Assembly: GCA_036971475.1 (NCBI GenBank)
Contig: JBAIZL010000007.1
Location: 35,829,283-35,893,282 of the forward strand
Origin: Prosapia bicincta
Taxonomy: Eukaryota > Arthropoda > Insecta > Hemiptera > Cercopidae
Length of the DNA stretch: 64,000 nucleotides
Reading direction: 5' to 3'
This document shows positions 1-15,650 of the stretch, piece after piece (position 1 is the first letter of the stretch; each line of letters begins with the position of its first letter). The position numbers and the translations under genes were made by a program. The notes under the pieces are model-generated. The model did no database searches. It was given only the letters and a program-made list of their open reading frames with translations, and was not told the origin of the DNA.

Positions 1-3000
1 ACTCTATACCAACAGCCATACAACATAAACATTGAATGAGCATGCGATATCTATCAATAGCCTACTCTATACCAACAGCCATACAACATAAACATTGAAT
101 GATCATGCAATATCTATCAATAGCCTACTCTATACCAACAGCCATACAACATAAACATTGAATGAGCATGCAATATCTATCAATAGCCTACTCTATACCA
201 ACAGCCATACAACATAAACATTGAATGAGCATGCAATATCTATCAATAGCCTACTCTATACCAACAGCCATACAACATAAACATTGAATGATCATGCAAT
301 ATCTATCAATAGCCTACTCTATACCAACAGCCATACAACATAAACATTGAATGAGCATGCAATATCTATCAATAGCCTACTCTATACCAACAGCCATACA
401 ACATAAACATTGAATGATCATGCAATATCTATCAATAGCCTACTCTGTACCAACAGCCATACAACATAAACATTGAATGAGCATGCAATATCTATCAATA
501 GCCTACTCTATACCAACAGCCATACAACATAAACATTGAATGATCATGCAATATCTATCAATAGCCTACTCTGTACCAACAGCCATACAACATAAACATT
601 GAATGAGCATGCAATATCTATCAATAGCCTACTCTATACCAACAGCCATACAACATAAACATTGAATGAGCATGCAATATCTATCAATAGCCTACTCTAT
701 ACCAACAGCCATACAACATAAACATTGAATGAGCATGCAATATCTATCAATAGCCTACTCTATACCAACAGCCATACAACATAAACATTGAATGATCATG
801 CAATATCTATCAATAGCCTACTCTATACCAACAGCCATACAACATAAACATTGAATGAGCATGCAATATCTATCAATAGCCTACTCTATACCAACAGCCA
901 TACAACATAAACATTGAATGATCATGCAATATCTATCAATAGCCTACTCTATACCAACAGCCATACAACATAAACATTGAATGAGCATGCAATATCTATC
1001 AATAGCCTACTCTATACCAACAGCCATACAACATAAACATTGAATGATCATGCAATATCTATCAATAGCCTACTCTATACCAACAGCCATACAACATAAA
1101 CATTGAATGAGCATGCGATATCTATCAATAGCCTACTCTGTACCAACAGCCATACAACATAAACATTGAATGAGCATGCAATATCTATCAATAGCCTACT
1201 CTATACCAACAGCCATACAACATAAACATTGAATGAGCATGCAATATCTATCAATAGCCTACTCTGTACCAACAGCCATACAACATAAACATTGAATGAG
1301 CATGCAATATCTATCAATAGCCTACTCTATACCAACAGCCATACAACATAAACATTGAATGATCATGCAATATCTATCAATAGCCTACTCTATACCAACA
1401 GCCATACAACATAAACATTGAATGAGCATGCAATATCTATCAATAGCCTACTCTATACCAACAGCCATACAACATAAACATTGAATGAGCATGCAATATC
1501 TATCAATAGCCTACTCTATACCAACAGCCATACAACATAAACATTGAATGATCATGCAATATCTATCAATAGCCTACTCTATACCAACAGCCATACAACA
1601 TAAACATTGAATGAGCATGCAATATCTATCAATAGCCTACTCTATACCAACAGCCATACAACATAAACATTGAATGAGCATGCAATATCTATCAATAGCC
1701 TACTCTATACCAACAGCCATACAACATAAACATTGAATGATCATGCAATATCTATCAATAGCCTACTCTATACCAACAGCCATACAACATAAACATTGAA
1801 TGAGCATGCAATATCTATCAATAGCCTACTCTATACCAACAGCCATACAACATAAACATTGAATGATCATGCAATATCTATCAATAGCCTACTCTATACC
1901 AACAGCCATACAACATAAACATTGAATGAGCATGCGATATCTATCAATAGCCTACTCTGTACCAACAGCCATACAACATAAACATTGAATGAGCATGCAA
2001 TATCTATCAATAGCCTACTCTATACCAACAGCCATACAACATAAACATTGAATGAGCATGCAATATCTATCAATAGCCTACTCTGTACCAACAGCCATAC
2101 AACATAAACATTGAATGAGCATGCAATATCTATCAATAGCCTACTCTATACCAACAGCCATACAACATAAACATTGAATGAGCATGCAATATCTATCAAT
2201 AGCCTACTCTGTACCAACAGCCATACAACATAAACATTGAATGAGCATGCAATATCTATCAATAGCCTACTCTATACCAACAGCCATACAACATAAACAT
2301 TGAATGAGCATGCAATATCTATCAATAGCCTACTCTGTACCAACAGCCATACAACATAAACATTGAATGAGCATGCAATATCTATCAATAGCCTACTCTA
2401 TACCAACAGCCATACAACATAAACATTGAATGAGGATGCAATATCTATCAATAGCCTACTCTATACCAACAGCCATACAACATAAACATTGAATGAGCAT
2501 GCAATATCTATAAATAGCCTACTCTGTACCAACAGCCATACAACATAAACATTGAATGAGCATGCAATATCTATCAATAGCCTACTCTATACCAACAGCC
2601 ATACAACATAAACATTGAATGAGCATGCAATATCTATCAATAGCCTACTCTGTACCAACAGCCATACAACATAAACATTGAATGAGCATGCAATATCTAT
2701 CAATAGCCTACTCTGTACCAACAGCCATACAACATAAACATTGAATGAGCATGCAATATCTATCAATAGCCTACTCTATACCAACAGCCATACAACATAA
2801 ACATTGAATGAGCATGCAATATCTATCAATAGCCTATTCTATACCAACAGCCATACAACATAAACATTGAATGAGCATGCAATATCTATCAATAGCCTAC
2901 TCTATACCAACAGCCATACAACATAAACATTGAATGAGCATGCAATATCTATCAATAGCCTACTCTATACCAACAGCCATACAACATAAACATTGAATAA

Positions 3001-5624
3001 GCATGCAATATCTATCAATAGCCTACTCTATACCAACAGCCATACAACATAAACATTGAATGAGCATGCAATATCTATCAATAGCCTACTCTGTACCAAC
3101 AGCCATACAACATAAACATTGAATGAGCATGCAATATCTATCAATAGCCTACTCTATACCAACAGCCATACAACATAAACATTGAATGAGCATGCAATAT
3201 CTATCAATAGCCTACTCTATACCAACAGCCATACAACATAAACATTGAATGAGCATGCAATTTCTATCAATAGCCTACTCTATACCAACAGCCATACAAC
3301 ATAAACATTGAATGAGCATGCAATTTCTATCAATAGCCTACTCTATACCAACAGCCATACAACATAAACATTGAATGAGCATGCAATATCTTTCAATAGC
3401 CTACTCTATACCAACAGCCATACAACATAAACATTGAATGAGCATGCAATATCTATCAATAGCCTACTCTATACCAACAGCCATACAACATAAACATTGA
3501 ATGAGCATGCAATATCTATCAATAGCCTACTCTATACCAACAGCCATACAACATAAACATTGAATGAGCATGCAATATCTATCAATAGCCTACTCTATAC
3601 CAACAGCCATACAACATAAACATTGAATGATCATGCAATATCTATCAATAGCCTACTCTATACCAACAGCCATACAACATAAACATTGAATGAGCATGCA
3701 ATATCTATCAATAGCCTACTCTGTACCAACAGCCATACAACATAAACATTGAATGAGCATGCAATATCTATCAATAGCCTACTCTATACCAACAGCCATA
3801 CAACATAAACATTGAATGAGCATGCAATATCTATCAATAGCCTACTCTATACCAACAGCCATACAACATAAACATTGAATGAGCATGCAATATCTATCAA
3901 TAGCCTACTCTGTACCAACAGCCATACAACATAAACATTGAATGAGCATGCAATATCTATCAATAGCCTACTCTATACCAACAGCCATACAACATAAACA
4001 TTGAATGAGCATGCAATATCTATCAATAGCCTACTCTATACCAACAGCCATACAACATAAACATTGAATGATCATGCAATATCTATCAATAGCCTACTCT
4101 ATACCAACAGCCATACAACATAAACATTGAATGAGCATGCAATATCTATCAATAGCCTACTCTGTACCAACAGCCATACAACATAAACATTGAATGAGCA
4201 TGCAATATCTATCAATAGCCTACTCTATACCAACAGCCATACAACATAAACATTGAATGAGCATGCAATATCTATCAATAGCCTACTCTATACCAACAGC
4301 CATACAACATAAACATTGAATGAGCATGCAATATCTATCAATAGCCTACTCTGTACCAACAGCCATACAACATAAACATTGAATGAGCATGCAATATCTA
4401 TCAATAGCCTACTCTATACCAACAGCCATACAACATAAACATTGAATGAGCATGCAATATCTATCAATAGCCTACTCTATACCAACAGCCATACAACATA
4501 AACATTGAATGAGCATGCAATTTCTATCAATAGCCTACTCTATACCAACAGCCATACAACATAAACATTGAATGAGCATGCAATATCTATCAATAGCCTA
4601 CTCTATACCAACAGCCATACAACATAAACATTGAATGAGCATGCAATATCTTTCAATAGCCTACTCTATACCAACAGCCATACAACATAAACATTGAATG
4701 AGCATGCAATATCTATCAATAGCCTACTCTATACCAACAGCCATACAACATAAACATTGAATGAGGATGCAATATCTATCAATAGCCTACTCTATACCAA
4801 CAGCCATACAACATAAACATTGAATGAGCATGCAATATCTATCAATAGCCTACTCTATACCAACAGCCATACAACATAAACATTGAATGAGCATGCAATA
4901 TCTATCAATAGCCTACTCTATACCAACAGCCATACAACATAAACATTGAATGAGCATGCAATATCTATCAATAGCCTACTCTATACCAACAGCCATACAA
5001 CATAAACATTGAATGATCATGCAATATCTATCAATAGCCTACTCTATACCAACAGCCATACAACATAAACATTGAATGAGCATGCAATATCTATCAATAG
5101 CCTACTCTATACCAACAGCCATACAACATAAACATTGAATGAGCATGCAATATCTATCAATAGCCTACTCTGTACCAACAGCCATACAACATAAACATTG
5201 AATGAGCATGCAATATCTATCAATAGCCTACTCTATACCAACAGCCATACAACATAAACATTGAATGATCATGCAATATCTATCAATAGCCTACTCTATA
5301 CCAACAGCCATACAACATAAACATTGAATGAGCATGCAATATCTATCAATAGCCTACTCTATACCAACAGCCATACAACATAAACATTGAATGAGCATGC
5401 AATATCTATCAATAGCCTACTCTGTACCAACAGCCATACAACATAAACATTGAATGAGCATGCAATATCTATCAATAGCCTACTCTGTACCAACAGCCAT
5501 ACAACATAAACATTGAATGAGCATGCAATATCTATCAATAGTATATTCTGTACCAACAGCCATACAACATAAACATTGAATAAGCATGCAATATCTATCA
5601 ATAACCTACTGTATACCAACATTT
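1..5624. repeat. Tandem array, 63-bp unit, 89 copies (left end cut by window)
   Basis: The unit begins ACTCTATACCAACAGCCATA and returns every 63 bases from position 1 to the last recognisable unit start at 5608, exactly 89 periods, so there is no net insertion or deletion. Frequent variants are GAGCATGC versus GATCATGC, and CTATACC versus CTGTACC. Rare variants (GCGATA, CAATTTCT, TCTTTCAAT, GAGGATGC) recur at exact multiples of 63. The last two units (from about 5540) are diverged, as expected at an array edge. On the minus strand one frame reads through because 63 is 21 codons, but most units carry TAG where others have CAG, so only about four units at 5359-5622 stay open. I read this as non-coding satellite DNA. 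Confidence 0.98.
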
Positions 5625-6791
5625 ACAATATCTCTTAAAATTTTGTTTATGAAGCTCAAATATTTTTCATTTTCCCGTATGTTTTTTGAGAATGCATTGA
5701 ATAAGTGATTTCAACTGTTGCAAACCATAAGTAGTGATTAAATCACACGTTAAGACATTCAAACATAGCAAATATAGCTGTAAAGTATCTGATTAGTCAT
5801 AAAGAAGAGAGCGATAATTTTCCGTAAACTAAAAGAATAGTTAAGTAAACGGTTGCTGCAGTGAATCCGTTCAGCTCAGCTCTTTGGATTTGAAAGAAAT
5901 ACTGAGTTAAACGTTGTCTAATATAAACACAACTAAACATTTTCTATGCTTATATTATTATTATTTAGTTGCACCTTTAACTTGATCTACTAATATAACC
6001 TTATACGTTTAACATAGGTATTATTATGATACACGTGTCCTATAGTAGTAACATTTGGCCTACCTTTTGTTTAATGAGGATGGCCGTGGGTGTTTGGGGA
6101 TCAGATCCTCCAGGAAACTGAATTTCAGTTTTTTTTTTCGGTGAGTGCTGATTGCTTTTATATTCGTAAAGTCTTAATTTTACTTGACGTTCTCGCATTT
6201 TTGTTCAGTAAATTTTATAACTATGTTGTTACTTTGTGGCTTTTCCGACAGATGACTACTGTGCCATCAGTGAGGATTCCTTCATTAAAGTCAGGTATAT
6301 CTCGGAAAGATGATACAAAATCCTATCTCAGAACTTTTCATCACGAGACTCCAGGTTTAATTTGACTCAGCTCATAGTACGCCTCATCCTATTTGCATTG
6401 AATTTGGATTTTTCAGAGAAGAAGCACGTTCAGAAAGTTTTGGGAACGCCTACTTTGTTCTGAGTATACTGAACAACTTCCAGGAACAGGTTGAATGTCG
6501 AGATGCAGTTATTGGATCAGATATTGTTGCCTTAGGTTTCTGCATTAAACTAAAAAAAATTTCATGCCAATCACTTGATATGCTAACACCTCTCCCTGTA
6601 TATTCTATTTCACGTAAATATGAAATAATTTTTCTCGCTCCTCATCCAAGTCATCACGGAGTTCCCGGAAATGTAAAGTCCCTCATAAACCCTATATATG
6701 CAGGCCTACGTATTGATATAGCCTATATAGAATTGCCGTTACATTATAAATTCATTCCATAAACTTTAAGGTAAATACCCAGATAATAATT
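5625..6791. other. Unique spacer between 63-bp and 121-bp arrays
   Basis: AT-rich single-copy-looking sequence. No recognisable gene or transposon domain. A 91-codon frame at 6090-6365 (plus) contains a run of T and encodes no family I know. Inside it, a pyrimidine tract ending in CAG at about 6240-6251 followed by an open stretch to 6364 could be an exon-like fragment, but there is no partner exon. A 60-codon frame at 6580-6762 is equally anonymous. Confidence 0.6.
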
Positions 6792-9700
6792 AGCTTTAAG
6801 CCTGCTATGTTTGTAGCGTGTACGCATACCAGGGACGCCTACACAGCTTTACTATACGCAATACCAAGAGCACAGTGGTACAATATATTACAATGAAAAT
6901 ATTGGAAAGAACCGCTTTAAGCCTGCTATGTTTGTAGCGTGTACGCATACCAGGGACATCTACACAGCTTTACTATACGCAATACCAAGAGCACAGTGGT
7001 ACAATATATTACAATGAAAATATTGGAAAGAACCGCTTTAAGCCTGCTATGTTTGTAGCGTGTACGCATACCAGGGACATCTACACAGCTTTACTATACG
7101 CAATACCAAGAGCACAGTGGTACAATATATTACAATGAAAATATTGGAAAGAACCGCTTTAAGCCTGCTATGTTTGTTGCGTGTACGCATGCCAGGGACA
7201 TCTACACAGCTTTACTATACGCAATACCAAGAGCACAGTGGTACAATATATTACAATGAAAATATTGGAAAGAACCGCTTTAAGCCTGCTATGTTTGTAG
7301 CGTGTACGCATACCAGGGACATCTACACAGCTTTACTATACGCAATACCAAGAGCACAGTGGTACAATATATTACAATGAAAATATTGGAAAGAACCGCT
7401 TTAAGCCTGCTATGTTTGTAGCGTGTACGCATACCAGGGACATCTACACAGCTTTACTATACGCAATACCAAGAGCACAGTGGTACAATATATTACAATG
7501 AAAATATTGGAAAGAACCGCTTTAAGCCTGCTATGTTTGTAGCGTGTACGCATACCAGGGACATCTACACAGCTTTACTATACGCAATACCAAGAGCACA
7601 GTGGTACTATATGTTACAATGAAAATATTGGAAAGAACCGCTTTAAGCCTGCTATGTTTGTTGCGTGTACGCATACCAGGGACATCTACACAGCTTTACT
7701 ATACGCAATACCAAGAACACAGTGGTACAATACATTACAATGAAAATATTGGAAAGAACCGCTTTAAGCCTGCTATGTTTGTAGCGTGTACGCATACCAG
7801 GGACATCTACACAGCTTTACTATACGCAATACCAAGAGCACAGTGGTACTATATGTTACAATGAAAATATTGGAAAGAACCGCTTTAAGCCTGCTATGTT
7901 TGTTGCGTGTACGCATACCAGGGACATCTACACAGCTTTACTATACGCAATACCAAGAGCACAGTGGTACTATATGTTACAATGAAAATATTGGAAAGAA
8001 CCGCTTTAAGCCTGCTATGTTTGTTGCGTGTACGCATGCCAGGGACATCTACACAGCTTTACTATACACTATACCAAGAACACAGCGGTACTATATGTTA
8101 CAATGAAAATATTGGAAAGAACCGCTTTAAGCCTGCTATGTTTGTTGCGTGTACGCATGCCAGGGACATCTACACAGCTTTACTATACACAATACCAAGA
8201 ACACAGTGGTACAATATATTACAATGAAAATATTGGAAAGAACCGCTTTAAGCCTGCTATGTTTGTTGCGTGTACGCATACCAGGGACACATACACAGCT
8301 TTACTATACGCAATACCAAGAGCACAGTGGTACAATATATTACAATGAAAATATTGGAAAGAACCGCTTTAAGCCTGCTATGTTTGTAGCGTGTACGCAT
8401 ACCAGGGACATCTACACAGCTTTACTATACGCAATACCAAGAGCACAGTGGTACTATATGTTACAATGAAAATATTGGAAAGAACCGCTTTAAGCCTGCT
8501 ATGTTTGTTGCGTGTACGCATACCAGGGACATCTACACAGCTTTACTATACGCAATACCAAGAACACAGTGGTACAATACATTACAATGAAAATATTGGA
8601 AAGAACCGCTTTAAGCCTGCTATGTTTGTAGCGTGTACGCATACCAGGGACATCTACACAGCTTTACTATACGCAATACCAAGAGCACAGTGGTACTATA
8701 TGTTACAATGAAAATATTGGAAAGAACCGCTTTAAGCCTGCTATGTTTGTTGCGTGTACGCATACCAGGGACATCTACACAGCTTTACTATACGCAATAC
8801 CAAGAGCACAGTGGTACTATATGTTACAATGAAAATATTGGAAAGAACCGCTTTAAGCCTGCTATGTTTGTTGCGTGTACGCATGCCAGGGACATCTACA
8901 CAGCTTTACTATACACTATACCAAGAACACAGCGGTACTATATGTTACAATGAAAATATTGGAAAGAACCGCTTTAAGCCTGCTATGTTTGTTGCGTGTA
9001 CGCATGCCAGGGACATCTACACAGCTTTACTATACACAATACCAAGAACACAGTGGTACAATATATTACAATGAAAATATTGGAAAGAACCGCTTTAAGC
9101 CTGCTATGTTTGTTGCGTGTACGCATACCAGGGACACATACACAGCTTTACTATACGCAATACCAAGAGCACAGTGGTACTATATATTACAATGAAAATA
9201 TTGGAAAGAACCGCTTTAAGCCTGCTATGTTTGTTGCGTGTACGCATGCCAGGGACATCTACACAGCTTTACTATACACAATACCAAGAACACAGTGGTA
9301 CAATATATTACAATGAAAATATTGGAAAGAACCTCTTTAAGCCTGCTATGTTTGTTGCGTGTACGCATGCCAGGGACATCTACACAGCTTTACTATACAC
9401 AATACCAAGAACACATTGGTACAATATATTACAATGAAAATATTGGAAAGAACCGCTTTAAGCCTGCTATGTTTGTTGCGTGTACGCATGCCAGGGACAT
9501 CTACACAGCTTTACTATACACAATACCAAGAACACAGTGGTACAATATATTACAATGAAAATATTGGAAAGAACCGCTTTAAGCCTGCTATGTTTGTTGC
9601 GTGTACGCATGCCAGGGACATCTACACAGCTTTACTATACACAATACCAAGAGCACAGTGGTACAATATATTACAATGAAAATATTGGAAAGAACCGCTT

Positions 9701-10689
9701 TAAGCCTGCTATGTTTGTTGCGTGTACGCATGCCAGGGACATCTACACAGCTTTACTATACACAATACCAAGAACACAGTGGTACAATATATTACAATGA
9801 AAATATTGGAAAGAACCGCTTTAAGCCTGCTATGTTTGTAGCGTGTACGCATACCAGGGACATCTACACAGCTTTACTATACACAATACCAAGAACACAG
9901 TGGTACAATATATTACAATGAAAATATTGGAAAGAACCGCTTTAAGCCTGCTATGTTTGTAGCGTGTACGCATACCAGGGACATCTACACAGCTTTACTA
10001 TACACAATACCAAGAACACAGTGGTACAATATATTACAATGAAAATATTGGAAAGAACCGCTTTAAGCCTGCTATGTTTGTAGCGTGTACGCATACCAGG
10101 GACATCTACACAGCTTTACTATACACAATACCAAGAACACAGTGGTACAATATATTACAATGAAAATATTGGAAAGAACCGCTTTAAGCCTGCTATGTTT
10201 GTTGCGTGTACGCATGCCAGGGACATCTACACAGCTTTACTATACACAATACCAAGAGCACAGTGGTACAATATATTACAATGAAAATATTGGAAAGAAC
10301 CGCTTTAAGCCTGCTATGTTTGTAGCGTGTACGCATACCAGGGACATCTACACAGCTTTACTATACACAATACCAAGAACACAGTGGTACAATATATTAC
10401 AATGAAAATATTGGAAAGAACCGCTTTAAGCCTGCTATGTTTGTAGCGTGTACGCATACCAGGGACATCTACACAGCTTTACTATACACAATACCAAGAA
10501 CACAGTGGTACAATATATTACAATGAAAATATTGGAAAGAACCGCTTTAAGCCTGCTATGTTTGTAGCGTGTACGCATACCAGGGACATCTACACAGCTT
10601 TACTATACACAATACCAAGAACACAGTGGTACAATATATTACAATGAAAATATTGGAAAGAACCGCTTTAAGCCTGCTATGTTTGTTGC

Positions 10690-13600
10690 GTGTACGCATG
10701 CCAGGGACATCTACACAGCTTTACTATACACAATACCAAGAACACAGTGGTACAATATATTACAATGAAAATATTGGAAAGAACCGCTTTAAGCCTGCTA
10801 TGTTTGTTGCGTGTACGCATACCAGGGACACATACACAGCTTTACTATACGCAATACCAAGAGCACAGTGGTACAATATATTACAATGAAAATATTGGAA
10901 AGAACCGCTTTAAGCCTGCTATGTTTGTTGCGTGTACGCATGCCAGGGACATCTACACAGCTTTACTATACGCAATACCAAGAGCACAGTGGTACTATAT
11001 GTAACAATGAAAATATTGGAAAGAACCGCTTTAAGCCTGCTATGTTTGTTGCGTGTACGCATGCCAGGGACATCTACACAGCTTTACTATACGCAATACC
11101 AAGAGCACAGTGGTACTATATGTTACAATGAAAATATTGGAAAGAACCGCTTTAAGCCTGCTATGTTTGTTGCGTGTACGCATACCAGGGACACCTACAC
11201 AGCTTTACTATACGCAATACCAAGAGCACAGTGGTACTATATATTACAATGAAAATATTGGAAAGAACCGCTTTAAGCCTGCTATGTTTGTTGCGTGTAC
11301 GCATGCCAGGGACATCTACACAGCTTTACTATACGCAATACCAAGAGCACAGTGGTACTATATGTTACAATGAAAATATTGGAAAGAACCGCTTTAAGCC
11401 TGCTATGTTTGTTGCGTGTACGCATGCCAGGGACATCTACACAGCTTTACTATACGCAATACCAAGAGCACAGTGGTACTATATATTACAATGAAAATAT
11501 TGGAAAGAACCGCTTTAAGCCTGCTATGTTTGTTGCGTGTACGCATGCCAGGGACATCTACACAGCTTTACTATACACAATACCAAGAACACAGTGGTAC
11601 AATATATTACAATGAAAATATTGGAAAGAACCTCTTTAAGCCTGCTATGTTTGTTGCGTGTACGCATGCCAGGGACATCTACACAGCTTTACTATACACA
11701 ATACCAAGAACACATTGGTACAATATATTACAATGAAAATATTGGAAAGAACCGCTTTAAGCCTGCTATGTTTGTTGCGTGTACGCATGCCAGGGACATC
11801 TACACAGCTTTACTATACACAATACCAAGAACACAGTGGTACAATATATTACAATGAAAATATTGGAAAGAACCGCTTTAAGCCTGCTATGTTTGTTGCG
11901 TGTACGCATGCCAGGGACATCTACACAGCTTTACTATACACAATACCAAGAGCACAGTGGTACAATATATTACAATGAAAATATTGGAAAGAACCGCTTT
12001 AAGCCTGCTATGTTTGTTGCGTGTACGCATGCCAGGGACATCTACACAGCTTTACTATACACAATACCAAGAACACAGTGGTACAATATATTACAATGAA
12101 AATATTGGAAAGAACCGCTTTAAGCCTGCTATGTTTGTAGCGTGTACGCATACCAGGGACATCTACACAGCTTTACTATACACAATACCAAGAACACAGT
12201 GGTACAATATATTACAATGAAAATATTGGAAAGAACCGCTTTAAGCCTGCTATGTTTGTAGCGTGTACGCATACCAGGGACATCTACACAGCTTTACTAT
12301 ACACAATACCAAGAACACAGTGGTACAATATATTACAATGAAAATATTGGAAAGAACCGCTTTAAGCCTGCTATGTTTGTAGCGTGTACGCATACCAGGG
12401 ACATCTACACAGCTTTACTATACACAATACCAAGAACACAGTGGTACAATATATTACAATGAAAATATTGGAAAGAACCGCTTTAAGCCTGCTATGTTTG
12501 TTGCGTGTACGCATGGCAGGGACATCTACACAGCTTTACTATACACAATACCAAGAACACAGTGGTACAATATATTACAATGAAAATATTGGAAAGAACC
12601 GCTTTAAGCCTGCTATGTTTGTTGCGTGTACGCATACCAGGGACACATACACAGCTTTACTATACACAATACCAAGAACACAGTGGTACAATATATTACA
12701 ATGAAAATATTGGAAAGAACCGCTTTAAGCCTGCTATGTTTGTAGCGTGTACGCATACCAGGGACATCTACACAGCTTTACTATACACAATACCAAGAAC
12801 ACAGTGGTACAATATATTACAATGAAAATATTGGAAAGAACCGCTTTAAGCCTGCTATGTTTGTAGCGTGTACGCATACCAGGGACATCTACACAGCTTT
12901 ACTATACACAATACCAAGAACACAGTGGTACAATATATTACAATGAAAATATTGGAAAGAACCGCTTTAAGCCTGCTATGTTTGTTGCGTGTACGCATAC
13001 CAGGGACACATACACAGCTTTACTATACGCAATACCAAGAGCACAGTGGTACAATATATTACAATGAAAATATTGGAAAGAACCGCTTTAAGCCTGCTAT
13101 GTTTGTAGCGTGTACGCATGCCAGGGACATCTACACAGCTTTACTATACACAATACCAAGAACACAGTGGTACAATATATTACAATGAAAATATTGGAAA
13201 GAACCGCTTTAAGCCTGCTATGTTTGTTGCGTGTACGCATGCCAGGGACATCTACACAGCTTTACTATACACTATACCAAGAACACAGCGGTACAATATA
13301 TTACAATGAAAATATTGGAAAGAACCGCTTTAAGCCTGCTATGTTTGTTGCGTGTACGCATGCCAGGGACATCTACACAGCTTTACTATACGCAATACCA
13401 AGAGCACAGTGGTACAATATATTACAATGAAAATATTGGAAAGAACCGCTTTAAGCCTGCTATGTTTGTAGCGTGTACGCATACCAGGTACACATACACA
13501 GCTTTACTATACGCAATACCAAGAGCACAGTGGTACTATATATTACAATGAAAATATTGGAAAGAACCGCTTTAAGCCTGCTATGTTTGTTGCGTGTACG

Positions 13601-15045
13601 CATACCAGGGACATCTACACAGCTTTACTATACGCAATACTAAGAGCACAGTGGTACTATATGTTACAATGAAAATATTGGAAAGAACCGCTTTAAGCCT
13701 GCTATGTTTGTAGCGTGTACGCATACCAGGGACGCCTACACAGCTTTACTATACGCAATACCAAGAGCACAGTGGTACTATATATTACAATGAAAATATT
13801 GGAAAGAACCGCTTTAAGCCTGCTATGTTTGTAGCGTGTACGCATACCAGGGACATCTACGCAGCTTTACTATACGCAATACCAAGAGCACAGTGGTACA
13901 ATATATTACAATGAAAATATTGGAAAGAACCGCTTTAAGCCTGCTATGTTTGTTGCGTGTACGCATACCAGGTACACATACACAGCTTTACTATACGCAA
14001 TACCAAGAGCACAGTGGTACAATATATTACAATGAAAATATTGGAAAGAACCGCTTTAAGCCTGCTATGTTTGTAGCGTGTACGCATACCAGGGACATCT
14101 ACACAGCTTTACTATACACAATACCAAGAGCACAGTGGTACTATATGTTACAATGAAAATATTGGAAAGAACCGCTTTAAGCCTGCTATGTTTGTTGCGT
14201 GTACGCATGCCAGGGACATCTACACAGCTTTACTATACACAATACCAAGAGCACAGTGGTACTATATGTTACAATGAAAATATTGGAAAGAACCGCTTTA
14301 AGCCTGCTATGTTTGTTGCGTGTACGCATGCCAGGGACATCTACACAGCTTTACTATACACAATACCAAGAGCACAGTGGTACTATATGTTACAATGAAA
14401 ATATTGGAAAGAACCGCTTTAAGCCTGCTATGTTTGTTGCGTGTACGCATGCCAGGGACATCCACACAGCTTTACTATACACAATACCAAGAGCACAGTG
14501 GTACTATATATTACAATGAAAATATTGGAAAGAACCGCTTTAAGCCTGCTATGTTTGTAGCGTGTACGCATGCCAGGGACATCTACACAGCTTTACTATA
14601 CACAATACCAAGAGCACAGTGGTACTATATGTTACAATGAAAATATTGGAAAGAACCGCTTTAAGCCTGCTATGTTTGTTGCGTGTACGCATGCCAGGGA
14701 CATCTACACAGCTTTACTATACACAATACCAAGAGCACAGTGGTACAATATATTACAATGAAAATATTGGAAAGAACCGCTTTAAGCCTGCTATGTTTGT
14801 TGCGTGTACGCATGCCAGGGACATCTACACAGCTTTACTATACACTATACCAAGAACACAGTGGTACAATATATTACAATGAAAATATTGGAAAGAACCG
14901 CTTTAAGCCTGCTATGTTTGTTGCGTGTACGCATACCAGGGACGCCTACACAGCTTTACTATACGCAATACCAAGAGCACAGTGGTACAATATATTACAA
15001 TGAAAATATTGGAAAGAACCGCTTTAAGCCTGCTATGTTTGTTGC
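10690..15045. repeat. Higher-order repeat block, copy A (about 36 units of 121 bp)
   Basis: The order of variant units here is repeated 4961 bases (41 units) downstream. Markers: GTAACAATG at 11001, ACACATTGG at 11710 and CTCTTTAAG at about 11633. After about 13,230 the offset becomes 4840 (40 units), for example TAAGAGCAC at 13641, so the two blocks differ by one unit. Confidence 0.8.
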
Positions 15046-15650
15046 GTGTACGCATACCAGGGACATCTACACAGCTTTACTATACGCAATACCAAGAGCA
15101 CAGTGGTACTATATGTTACAATGAAAATATTGGAAAGAACCGCTTTAAGCCTGCTATGTTTGTTGCGTGTACGCATACCAGGGACATCTACACAGCTTTA
15201 CTATACGCAATACCAAGAACACAGTGGTACAATACATTACAATGAAAATATTGGAAAGAACCGCTTTAAGCCTGCTATGTTTGTAGCGTGTACGCATACC
15301 AGGGACATCTACACAGCTTTACTATACGCAATACCAAGAGCACAGTGGTACTATATGTTACAATGAAAATATTGGAAAGAACCGCTTTAAGCCTGCTATG
15401 TTTGTTGCGTGTACGCATACCAGGGACATCTACACAGCTTTACTATACGCAATACCAAGAGCACAGTGGTACTATATGTTACAATGAAAATATTGGAAAG
15501 AACCGCTTTAAGCCTGCTATGTTTGTTGCGTGTACGCATGCCAGGGACATCTACACAGCTTTACTATACACTATACCAAGAACACAGTGGTACTATATGT
15601 TACAATGAAAATATTGGAAAGAACCGCTTTAAGCCTGCTATGTTTGTTGC

